Assembly: GCA_017545095.1 (NCBI GenBank)
Contig: JAFYCU010000240.1
Coordinates: 1-12,173 of the forward strand
DNA: 12,173 nucleotides
Reading direction: 5' to 3'
From: Muribaculaceae bacterium
Lineage (GTDB): Bacteria; Bacteroidota; Bacteroidia; Bacteroidales; Muribaculaceae
Within the stretch, counting starts at the first letter, position 1. The number at the start of each line of letters is the position of its first letter. The translations under genes and the position numbers were made by a program. This document shows positions 6,980 through 12,173 of the stretch, one piece after another. The notes under the pieces were generated by a model. It worked only from the letters and a program-made list of their open reading frames with translations, ran no database searches and was not told the origin of the DNA.

Positions 6980-8323
6980 TCAAAGCAAACCCGTGTAGTG
7001 CAGGAAGATGAGCACGATGGCTGCCGGGGCCACATAGCGCAGGCACCACACCACGCCGTGGGTGAGACGGCGCGACAGGGCGCTGCCGTCGTCGAGCTGC
7101 TGGCGCACCACCTGGCGGTTGATGAGCCAGCCCACAACCACGGCGGTGAACAGCCCGCCCAGGAGCATGAACACGTTGGCCGACGCGTCGTTGAGTAGGT
7201 CGAAGATGTTGCGGTTCAGTAACTTCACATCGCTGAGCACGTTGAACGACAGGGCACATACCGTGGCAATCGCCCCCACGATGGCGGCACACCACAAGGT
7301 GGCACGGCGGCGACTCATGTTGTGCTCCTCAATGGCAAACGAGATGGAGATTTCGCTTAACGATACGGTGCTCGTGAGCGAGGCGAACAGCAGCAGCAAG
7401 AAGAACAGCACGCACCACACTGTGCCGCCCGTCATCTGCTGGAAAATCGACGGCAGCACCTCAAACACCAGCTTCGGACCCGCCTCGGGGGTCAAGCCAT
7501 AGGTGAACACTGCCGGGAAGATAATCACCCCCGACAGAATGGCCACCAACGTGTCGAGGGTGGCCACCATGCCGGCATCTTTGAGCAAGGAGCAATCGTC
7601 CTGGAAATAGGAGGCATAGGTCACCAAGCAGGCCACACCCAGCGACAGCGACATGAACGCTTGACCCAGCGCGTCGAGGATGCCGTCAAAGGTGAGTTTG
7701 CTGAAGTCGGGTGAGAACACAAACCGAAGTCCCTCGGCGCGGCCGGGCATCATCAGCGAGTTCACCATGAACACTAGCAACAGCAGGAACAGCAACGGCA
7801 TCAGCACTTGCGACAGCCGCTCGATGCCACGGCGCACACCACGCAGCATCACTGCAAAGTTCACCACCAAGAAAAGCAGCGTCCACCCCACGCAGCGCCA
7901 GGGCGACGACACGAACGTGGTGAAGATTACGCCATATTCATCCACGGTGTGGCCTGTGAGCTGGCCGGTGAACGCCTGGTACAGGTACTCGCACACCCAA
8001 CCGCACACCACGCTGTAGAAACTCAGCGTGATCACCGACCCGGTGATGCACACCAGCGAGAGCCAGTGGGCTCCGCTGCCGGGCAGCAGTTCGCGTAAGG
8101 CTCCCATCATCGACTTGTGCGTGGACCGACCGATGATGAACTCGCTGAGCATCACCGGTATGCCCAGTATTAGCACAAATACCACATACACCAGGATGAA
8201 CGCCCCACCTCCGTTCTCGCCGGCTTGGTAGGGAAAACGCCAAATGTTGCCCAGCCCAACAGCCGAGCCTACCGATGCTGCAATAGCACCAATCCGTGTA
8301 GCAAATCCAGCTCGTTTCGACAT
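6980..8323 (-). CDS. Sodium-dependent transporter of the NSS family
   Basis: The 447-residue, strongly hydrophobic protein has the LeuT fold signatures of neurotransmitter:sodium symporters. The unwound TM1 motif GLGNIWRFPY at 23-32 is followed by GENGGGAF. TM6 (about 219-238) reads GQAFMSLSLGVACLVTYASY, and TM8 has the Ser/Thr-rich ASLTSTVSLSE at 314-324, near the Na2 site. These transporters import amino acids or related amines using the sodium gradient. The length is close to bacterial members such as MhsT with 11 helices, shorter than LeuT. The substrate cannot be read from the sequence. It follows rsgA by 110 bp, and the spacer carries heptad repeats and a 15-bp palindrome, so co-transcription is uncertain. 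The start ATG at 8321-8323 gives the expected N-terminus (SKRAGFATRIGAIAASVGSAVG). Confidence 0.95.
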   Translation of the reverse strand: MSKRAGFATRIGAIAASVGSAVGLGNIWRFPYQAGENGGGAFILVYVVFVLILGIPVMLSEFIIGRSTHKSMMGALRELLPGSGAHWLSLVCITGSVITLSFYSVVCGWVCEYLYQAFTGQLTGHTVDEYGVIFTTFVSSPWRCVGWTLLFLVVNFAVMLRGVRRGIERLSQVLMPLLFLLLLVFMVNSLMMPGRAEGLRFVFSPDFSKLTFDGILDALGQAFMSLSLGVACLVTYASYFQDDCSLLKDAGMVATLDTLVAILSGVIIFPAVFTYGLTPEAGPKLVFEVLPSIFQQMTGGTVWCVLFFLLLLFASLTSTVSLSEISISFAIEEHNMSRRRATLWCAAIVGAIATVCALSFNVLSDVKLLNRNIFDLLNDASANVFMLLGGLFTAVVVGWLINRQVVRQQLDDGSALSRRLTHGVVWCLRYVAPAAIVLIFLHYTGLL

Positions 8324-8328
8324 ATTAG

Positions 8329-8363
8329 TTTTCAGTTTTCAGTTCTTGGTTCTAAGTTATATG
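8329..8363. repeat. Period-7 repeat ahead of the NSS transporter gene
   Basis: Two perfect TTTTCAG heptads (8329-8342) are followed by decayed ones (TTCTTGG, TTCTAAG, TTATATG). It shares the TTTTCAG core with the array at 6141-6182 and lies just upstream of the transporter start on its minus strand. Confidence 0.55.
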
Positions 8364-8381
8364 GACTTTGGGGCAGGCAAA

Positions 8382-8396
8382 GCGAGACCGTCTCGC
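8382..8396. repeat. 15-bp palindrome in the rsgA-transporter spacer
   Basis: GCGAGAC and GTCTCGC form a perfect seven-base inverted repeat around a single C. It could be an operator-like site or part of a dispersed repeat. There is no following T-tract on either strand, so a simple terminator is unlikely. Confidence 0.45.
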
Positions 8397-8418
8397 CATA
8401 CACCAACAAAATTGAACC

Positions 8419-8439
8419 ATTATCCATTGTCAATTATTG
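8419..8439. repeat. Three-unit period-7 repeat overlapping the rsgA stop codon
   Basis: ATTATCC, ATTGTCA and ATTATTG are consecutive heptads. The third covers the stop codon of rsgA (8434-8436), showing that the repeat reaches the gene end without disrupting it. Confidence 0.4.
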
Positions 8440-9366
8440 TGGTGCCCGGTATTTGTTGTCGGGGTCTTCGTCGAGGATGCTCAGGTAGCTCTCGTACCGC
8501 GAGAGGGCGATGGTGCCGTTTTCTATCGCTTCGCGCACCGCGCAGCCCGGCTCGTGCGTGTGCGTGCAGTTGCCGTAGCGACACTGCGGAGAAAGCTCGA
8601 AAAACTCTCGGAAATAGTGCGCCACCTCGCTGCGGTTGAAGTCAATGGTGCCAAACCCTTTCACGCCCGGCGTGTCGATGATGGCCCCGCCGCCCGGCAG
8701 GTCGAGCATCTCGCTGAACGTGGTGGTGTGCATGCCCTTGTGGTGCGCTTCCGACACATCGCCCACACGCAGATGCGCGTTAGGCACCAGGCAGTTGATG
8801 AGCGAACTCTTCCCCACACCGCTGTTGCCCGACAGCAACGCGGTCTTGCCCGTGAGCAGGCTGCGCAACGCGTCGATGCCCTCGCCGGTGACCGTGCTGG
8901 TGCGCAGAACCGGGTAGCCAATCGACGCGTACAGGGCCGCCGTGTCGGTGAGCACTTCCTGAGCTATGTCGCTCGCAAGCAGGTCCATCTTGTTCAGCAC
9001 AAGCACCGCCGGCACATTGTAGGCCTCGGCGGTAGCCAGGAAGCGGTCGATAAACGTGGTGTGCGTCTCCGGGTTCACCAATGTGGCCACCAGCACCGCC
9101 AGGTCGAGGTTGCTGGCAATGATCTGGAACTCCTTACTCAGGTTGCTTGCCCGGCGAATGATGTAGTTGCGGCGAGGCTCGATGGCCGTGATCATCGCCG
9201 TGTCGCCCTCGCGAGGCTCACACGCCACCACATCGCCCACAGCCACAGGATTGGTGCACCTGAAGCCCTTCAACCGCAGGTTCCCCTTGATTTTGCAGTT
9301 CACCTCGCCAGCATCGGTTCGCACCACATACCAGCTGCCTGTGGTCTTGATTACCAGTCCTTTCAT
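8434..9366 (-). CDS. rsgA: Ribosome small-subunit-dependent GTPase RsgA
   Basis: RsgA (YjeQ/RsgA family) is a GTPase that checks late maturation of the 30S ribosomal subunit. The 310-residue product has an N-terminal OB-fold (about 1-70), then the circularly permuted GTPase order typical of this family: G4 NKMD at 125-128, G1 GNSGVGKSS at 180-188, a G2 Thr around 214-216 and G3 DTPG at 231-234. A C-terminal zinc-binding motif follows, with Cys262, Cys267, His269 and Cys275. Length is normal and all key residues are present. The frame is open to 9558, but the ATG at 9364-9366 ([13 protein letters not shown]) matches the family N-terminus and lies downstream of a consensus promoter. The upstream extension would translate promoter and repeat DNA. 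Confidence 0.97.
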   Translation of the reverse strand: MKGLVIKTTGSWYVVRTDAGEVNCKIKGNLRLKGFRCTNPVAVGDVVACEPREGDTAMITAIEPRRNYIIRRASNLSKEFQIIASNLDLAVLVATLVNPETHTTFIDRFLATAEAYNVPAVLVLNKMDLLASDIAQEVLTDTAALYASIGYPVLRTSTVTGEGIDALRSLLTGKTALLSGNSGVGKSSLINCLVPNAHLRVGDVSEAHHKGMHTTTFSEMLDLPGGGAIIDTPGVKGFGTIDFNRSEVAHYFREFFELSPQCRYGNCTHTHEPGCAVREAIENGTIALSRYESYLSILDEDPDNKYRAPQ

Positions 9367-9411
9367 TCCAATACTATTGTGTTGGAGTAATCGTTTTTTG
9401 CTTTTAAACTG

Positions 9412-9442
9412 CAAAATTACTGCAAGTAGAGCGCAATACAAA
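9412..9442 (-). promoter_or_regulatory. rsgA promoter (TTTG-N19-TAnnTTTG)
   Basis: On the minus strand TTTG (9439-9442) is followed after exactly 19 bases by TAATTTTG (9412-9419), a full match to the Bacteroidota primary sigma consensus. Transcription should begin near 9405, about 40 bases before the rsgA ATG. A 13-bp direct repeat (GTTTTTTGCTTTT on the + strand, 9393-9405 and 9455-9467) brackets it. Confidence 0.85.
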
Positions 9443-9490
9443 ACAAAAGACGAAGTTTTTTGCTTTTGCATTGCCTGTAGACGAAACCTC

Positions 9491-9676
9491 CGAGTCATGT
9501 AGAGCCGCATCATGCGGCTGTTGGCCAAGTCAGAAAAACGAGTCATGTAGAGCCGCATCAGATGCGGCTGATGGCCAAGTCAAAAAACCGAGTCATGTAG
9601 AGCCGCATGATGCGGCTGATGGCCGAGTCAAAAAACCGAGTCATGTAGAGCCGCATCGATGCGGCTGATGGCCGAA
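9491..9676. repeat. Left palindromic repeat array, four units of 48-50 bp
   Basis: Units begin at 9491, 9539, 9589 and 9637 with CGAGTCATGTAG, then a palindrome AGCCGCAT...ATGCGGCT, then (G/T)ATGGCC(A/G)AGTC and an A-run. The palindrome arms are constant while the centre differs: C in unit 1, CAG in unit 2, G in unit 3, CG in unit 4. The fourth unit decays after GATGGCC. The array fills most of the 471-bp space between the divergent rsgA and 9838 genes, between their two promoters. The rest of that space holds only the promoters and about 100 bp without recognisable features (9677-9780). Confidence 0.92.
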
Positions 9677-9784
9677 GCAAGTAGCGCCACGCCCTCGCGC
9701 TGCATCCACCACGCTGCCGATGCACTGTCGGGGCCGCACTGCCGCAGGACGATAATTCCTAAAAATTGTGTATAATAAAGTTGT

Positions 9785-9805
9785 GCCATTGCCCATTGCG
9801 CATTA
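9785..9805. repeat. Three-unit period-7 repeat in the promoter of the 9838 gene
   Basis: GCCATTG, CCCATTG and CGCATTA are consecutive heptads. The second supplies the ATTG used as the -33 element, so the repeat and the promoter overlap. Confidence 0.5.
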
Positions 9806-9818
9806 TTTCGTAACTTTG
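9788..9818 (+). promoter_or_regulatory. Promoter of the 9838 gene
   Basis: ATTG (9788-9791), a 19-base spacer and TAACTTTG (9811-9818) fit the Bacteroidota promoter pattern with one mismatch in the -33 box. The predicted start near 9825 leaves a leader of about 13 bases before the ATG at 9838. Confidence 0.7.
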
Positions 9819-9837
9819 CACGTTGAAACCATTTCGC

Positions 9838-10710
9838 ATGACATCGATGAACCGAAAAATCAGGATACTGCTGTTGCTGCTGTTTACAATTGCAACCACC
9901 ACGATGGTCACCGCACAGGACCATCCCGAGTCGGAACGCGACTACGACGAGAGCATCCGCCGGCCCATACGCCGCCTGCATCCCGAGCGCGAGCGCGAAA
10001 AAGCCTTGAAGGAATACCAGAAACAGCAACAAAAGGCGGCACAAGCCGATGACCCGTGGGCCGAGGAGCCACAGGCCGACAAGGCCAAAAACGACACCCG
10101 GCGCGTGGTGGGACGCAAGGCTCAGCCGCAGCAGTCCACGGCCGACAAAGCCGCGTTGCAGGAGCTGCTCAGCAAGGACTATTCGCTTGTGCAGATTGTG
10201 CCCGATGCCGCCAAGCCCTATGTGTGGGTGGACGAGCCTGTGAGCGCCACCGAGGACGACCTGCTCCAGGGCATCGATCGCTCGGCGCAGGGCGCGGCAA
10301 TCCGTTACATGCCTCATGGTGCCACCATGGACAACACCAAGAACGCGTTCTATCTCTACTTCGACGAGCGCACGGCTCCCGAAACGCTGCGCCTGCGAGT
10401 GCAATACTATGCCGATGACCCGCTCGACTTCAGCCGCATCGACTTCCTGATTGATGGCTTCGACTATTCGTTCACCCCCGAGGGCAAGCGCAGCGGACGC
10501 GTGCACGGACGCATGGTTTGGGAGTCGAGCGATGACGCACTCGACGACGATGACAAGGACCTGCTCTACGCACTTACCCACGCGCAATGGGTGCGCATGT
10601 CGCTCGTGGGACCCGAAGGCATCAGCCATGTGAAACTCCTCTCCGAAGACCAACTCAACGGCCTGCGCAACATCCTGCAACTCTACCTGCTCAAAGGGGG
10701 ACAAATCTAA
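9838..10710 (+). CDS. Exported protein of unknown function, paralog A
   Basis: I do not recognise a named family. The 290-residue product has a Sec signal peptide (NRKIRILLLLLFTIATTTMVTA, likely cut after Ala26). A highly charged, Arg/Glu/Gln-rich linker spans about 28-105. A compact C-terminal domain (about 125-290) is shared with the next plus-strand gene: YVWVDEPV, GATMDNTKNAFYLYF, LRLRVQYYADDPL, GFDYSF, GRMVWESSDD, DKDLLYAL and LYLLKGG. It has no lipobox, so it should be free in the periplasm or beyond. No catalytic motif is obvious; the domain is rich in Asp and aromatics. It has its own promoter and is flanked by inverted repeat arrays, which suggests an independent unit. A TTG at 9823 or the ATG at 9847 are alternative starts; 9838 fits the predicted transcript start. 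Confidence 0.85.
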   Translation: MTSMNRKIRILLLLLFTIATTTMVTAQDHPESERDYDESIRRPIRRLHPEREREKALKEYQKQQQKAAQADDPWAEEPQADKAKNDTRRVVGRKAQPQQSTADKAALQELLSKDYSLVQIVPDAAKPYVWVDEPVSATEDDLLQGIDRSAQGAAIRYMPHGATMDNTKNAFYLYFDERTAPETLRLRVQYYADDPLDFSRIDFLIDGFDYSFTPEGKRSGRVHGRMVWESSDDALDDDDKDLLYALTHAQWVRMSLVGPEGISHVKLLSEDQLNGLRNILQLYLLKGGQI

Positions 10711-10721
10711 CGGTGGGGGGC

Positions 10722-10920
10722 ACTCGGTTTTTTTGACTTGGCCATCAGCCGCATCGTGATGCGGCTCTACATGACTCGGTGTTGACTTGGTCATCAGCCG
10801 CATCGTGATGCGGCTCTACATGACTCGGTTTTTTTGACTTGGCCATCAGCCGCATCGTGATGCGGCTCCACATGACTCGGTTTTTTTGACTTGGCTATCA
10901 GCCTCATCGTGATGCAGTCG
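10722..10920. repeat. Right palindromic repeat array, four units in opposite orientation
   Basis: This array carries the reverse complement of the left array's unit: T-run, GACTTGG(C/T)(C/T)ATC, palindrome AGCCGCATC-GT-GATGCGGCT, then CTACATGACTCGG. Units start near 10726, 10778, 10827 and 10879 (49-52 bp). The first three share the same palindrome centre. The fourth is degenerate (AGCCTCATCGTGATGCAGTC). It begins 12 bp after the stop of the 9838 gene. Each hairpin is followed by a T-run about 13 bases later, so it may help end transcription, but the gap is long for a classic terminator. The rest of the 441-bp gap (10921-11093) is AT-rich and holds nothing I can identify before the next promoter. 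Confidence 0.92.
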
Positions 10921-11093
10921 TGTGAAATAAAAGAATGAAATGAGTGTAAAAGATTAACAATGAGAGACTTGTATCTTATATCAACCGCTGTCGAAGGCTT
11001 ATGATTCTTATGTCTATTTTTCCTAATCTATTCTTTACACCTCGTCTTTCAGAATTGCTCCAGAATTTATTTTTGAGAATTTTTTGATTTAAT

Positions 11094-11124
11094 TTTGTAA
11101 ATTCAGATTGTTATTGTAATTTTG
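11094..11124 (+). promoter_or_regulatory. Promoter of the 11152 gene
   Basis: TTTG (11094-11097), a spacer of exactly 19 bases and TAATTTTG (11117-11124) match the Bacteroidota consensus fully. Transcription should start near 11131, about 20 bases before the ATG. The surrounding AT-rich DNA fits a strong promoter. Confidence 0.85.
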
Positions 11125-11151
11125 CAGCCGACAAAAAATTGAACGCTAAAA

Positions 11152-11919
11152 ATGAATTACAAGACAGTTACTCAACTCACCAAAGTTGCCGCCGTGGCCG
11201 TGGTGGCTTGGGGTGCAACCAGTTGTGCCTCGATGATGGGCAACCGCAACTGCCGTTGCACGCATCCCGGCCCCTGCGTTTGCTGCGAGACCGGCATCGC
11301 GGTAGCACCCGGAATGAGCAGTGTGCACCAGGCGCAGCGCGACACCGCAGCCGACGACTCGCTGCTCAGCGCATTGCTCGACCTCTCGAAGTATGAACTC
11401 AAGAGCTATCTGCCCGAGGCTCCCACTCGCATTGTGTGGCAGGACGCTCCGGTCACTGATGACATGGAACAGCTGCTTGGCAACATCAAGCATGGCGACC
11501 TGGGTGTCATGCCGCGAGGCGTTACCACCGACAACACCGAAAACGCTATCTATCTCTATTTCAAGGAAGGCCCCGATGGCAAACCCGAACCGCTCAGGCT
11601 GCGCATACAGTACTATGCCGACGACCCGCTCAATTACTACGAGGCGCAGTTCAACATCAATGGGTTTGACTACTCGTTCAAGCCCACCAATTTCAAGCGC
11701 GGCAAGGGCAAGGGCCGCATGATTTGGGAAAACAGCGACGACCCCGTGACCGCTGCCGACAAGGACCTGATTTATGCGCTTGCTCATGGCGACTGGGTGG
11801 TGCTCAAGCTCATGGCTCCCAGCGGCATCAACCACAACAAGCAGCTCACCGACGAGCAGCTGGCCGCATTCCGGCAGGTGCTCAACCTATATCTGCTCAA
11901 GGGCGGCGTTATCGAGTAA
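11152..11919 (+). CDS. Cys-rich lipoprotein of unknown function, paralog B
   Basis: This 255-residue protein shares the C-terminal domain of the 9838 gene. By eye about half of the last roughly 107 residues are identical, including LRLR-QYYADDPL, GFDYSF, GRM-WE-SDD, DKDL-YAL and LYLLKGG. Its N-terminus differs: a hydrophobic signal (TKVAAVAVVAWGATSC) with a lipobox A-T-S-C puts a lipidated Cys at 25. Five further cysteines follow quickly (34, 36, 42, 44, 45 in NCRCTHPGPCVCC), a possible metal-binding or disulfide-linked patch. It should be anchored in the outer or inner membrane. The charged linker of paralog A is replaced by a shorter segment. It has its own consensus promoter and is followed by a hairpin terminator. 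The family is unknown to me; exported lipoprotein status is well supported. Confidence 0.87.
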   Translation: MNYKTVTQLTKVAAVAVVAWGATSCASMMGNRNCRCTHPGPCVCCETGIAVAPGMSSVHQAQRDTAADDSLLSALLDLSKYELKSYLPEAPTRIVWQDAPVTDDMEQLLGNIKHGDLGVMPRGVTTDNTENAIYLYFKEGPDGKPEPLRLRIQYYADDPLNYYEAQFNINGFDYSFKPTNFKRGKGKGRMIWENSDDPVTAADKDLIYALAHGDWVVLKLMAPSGINHNKQLTDEQLAAFRQVLNLYLLKGGVIE

Positions 11920-11959
11920 ACCCATTCGACATTTTTTTCAATAACAGATAAAAATCAGT

Positions 11960-11992
11960 AAGCGGCGCGTCCCATCATGGGATGCGCCGCTT
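11960..11992. terminator. Hairpin terminator between convergent genes
   Basis: AAGCGGCGC and GCGCCGCTT form a nine-base-pair GC-rich stem, extended inward by CCCAT/ATGGG, in an almost fully palindromic 33-bp site. On the minus strand it is followed by a T-rich stretch (ATTTTTAT near 11949-11956), so it best serves the winged-helix gene. It lies 40 bp after the stop of paralog B and could also stop that transcript. Confidence 0.75.
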
Positions 11993-12053
11993 GAACTTGG
12001 TAGTGGCAATGGTCCACGCTTCACAGGGGAACCGAAGCCACCGTGTGGGGTGC

Positions 12054-12173
12054 TTAGAGCAGCGTGACTTCGATGTCGGTCTCGGTCTCGGTCACGTTCA
12101 CCTTGCCTTCGCGGGCCAGCCAGCCGATAGCGGCATAGACCTCTTTCTCTTTCAGCTTGGTGGCTTTCTTCAG
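12054..12173 (-). CDS. Winged helix-turn-helix protein, C-terminal end (5' end outside window)
   Basis: Reading leftward from the window edge, 39 residues are encoded before a TAA at 12054-12056: LKKATKLKEKEVYAAIGWLA, then REGKVNVTETETDIEVTLL. This matches the C-terminal half of the small (about 65-75 residues) winged-helix proteins of the DUF2582 type common in Bacteroidales. The recognition-helix segment EVYAAIGWLAREGKV is the most diagnostic part. Such proteins are presumed DNA-binding, but targets are not known. The start and about 30 residues lie beyond the window. It converges on paralog B across the hairpin at 11960-11992. It is too short to judge anything unusual. Confidence 0.8.
   Translation of the reverse strand: MKKATKLKEKEVYAAIGWLAREGKVNVTETETDIEVTLL

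Noticed and set aside
9367..9558. N-terminal extension of rsgA
   Set aside because: It would translate the consensus promoter and part of the repeat array; the family N-terminus begins at the ATG 9364-9366.
9471..9668. Repeat-encoded peptide with recurring PSHVEPH units
   Set aside because: The periodicity follows the DNA repeat, whose unit length (48-50 bp) does not always preserve frame, and there is no promoter or start context.
9491..9676. CRISPR array
   Set aside because: The whole unit is conserved, with no unique spacers, the palindrome is central, and no cas gene is present.
9628..10803. Minus-strand frame of 391 codons spanning the 9838 gene
   Set aside because: It runs from one repeat array into the other opposite a plus-strand gene with a signal peptide, promoter and paralog. 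It is a shadow frame.
10921..11093. Short frame (MRDLYLISTAVEGL) in the AT-rich gap
   Set aside because: It has only 14 codons, with no promoter or conservation evidence.

Overview
The window looks like chromosomal DNA from a GC-rich member of the Bacteroidales (Bacteroidota). The evidence is a gldH-type lipoprotein gene, a Bacteroidetes-style PSP1/RicT protein, and promoters of the TTTG-N19-TAnnTTTG type recognised by the Bacteroidetes primary sigma factor. Two of these are exact matches, upstream of rsgA and of the gene at 11152, and a third is close, upstream of the gene at 9838. Shine-Dalgarno sequences are mostly absent. A Muribaculaceae- or Prevotellaceae-like source is plausible, but no marker gene here settles the family.

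Layout. (1) 2-1636, + strand: the 3' part of a cytoplasmic GH13 alpha-amylase, cut by the window edge. (2) 6526 down to 1685, - strand: a housekeeping cluster in the order ZapB-like coiled-coil protein, zapA, a candidate 6S RNA, rny (RNase Y), a RicT/PSP1 protein, gldH, and a GtrA-family membrane protein. It joins cell division, RNA turnover and envelope functions. The RNase Y/RicT adjacency is notable because RicT belongs to the complex that modulates RNase Y in Bacillus. (3) 6741-6875, + strand: an unlisted 44-residue single-pass membrane protein with a good -7 box. (4) 9366 down to 6980, - strand: rsgA (ribosome-assembly GTPase) followed by a sodium-dependent NSS-family transporter. (5) 9838-11919, + strand: two paralogous exported proteins of unknown function, one with a Sec signal peptide and one a Cys-rich lipoprotein. 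Each has its own promoter. The first is flanked by two four-copy arrays of a 48-52 bp palindrome-bearing repeat in opposite orientations. (6) 12173 down to 12054, - strand: the C-terminal end of a small winged-helix protein, facing the second paralog across a strong hairpin terminator.

Non-coding structure is the most unusual content: the inverted pair of palindromic repeat arrays around the 9838 gene, and degenerate period-7 repeats in several spacers (6141-6227, 8329-8363, 8419-8439, 9785-9805). I see no tRNA, rRNA, CRISPR, transposase or phage gene. The best candidates for undescribed biology are the paralogous exported pair with its repeat arrays, and the small membrane protein.
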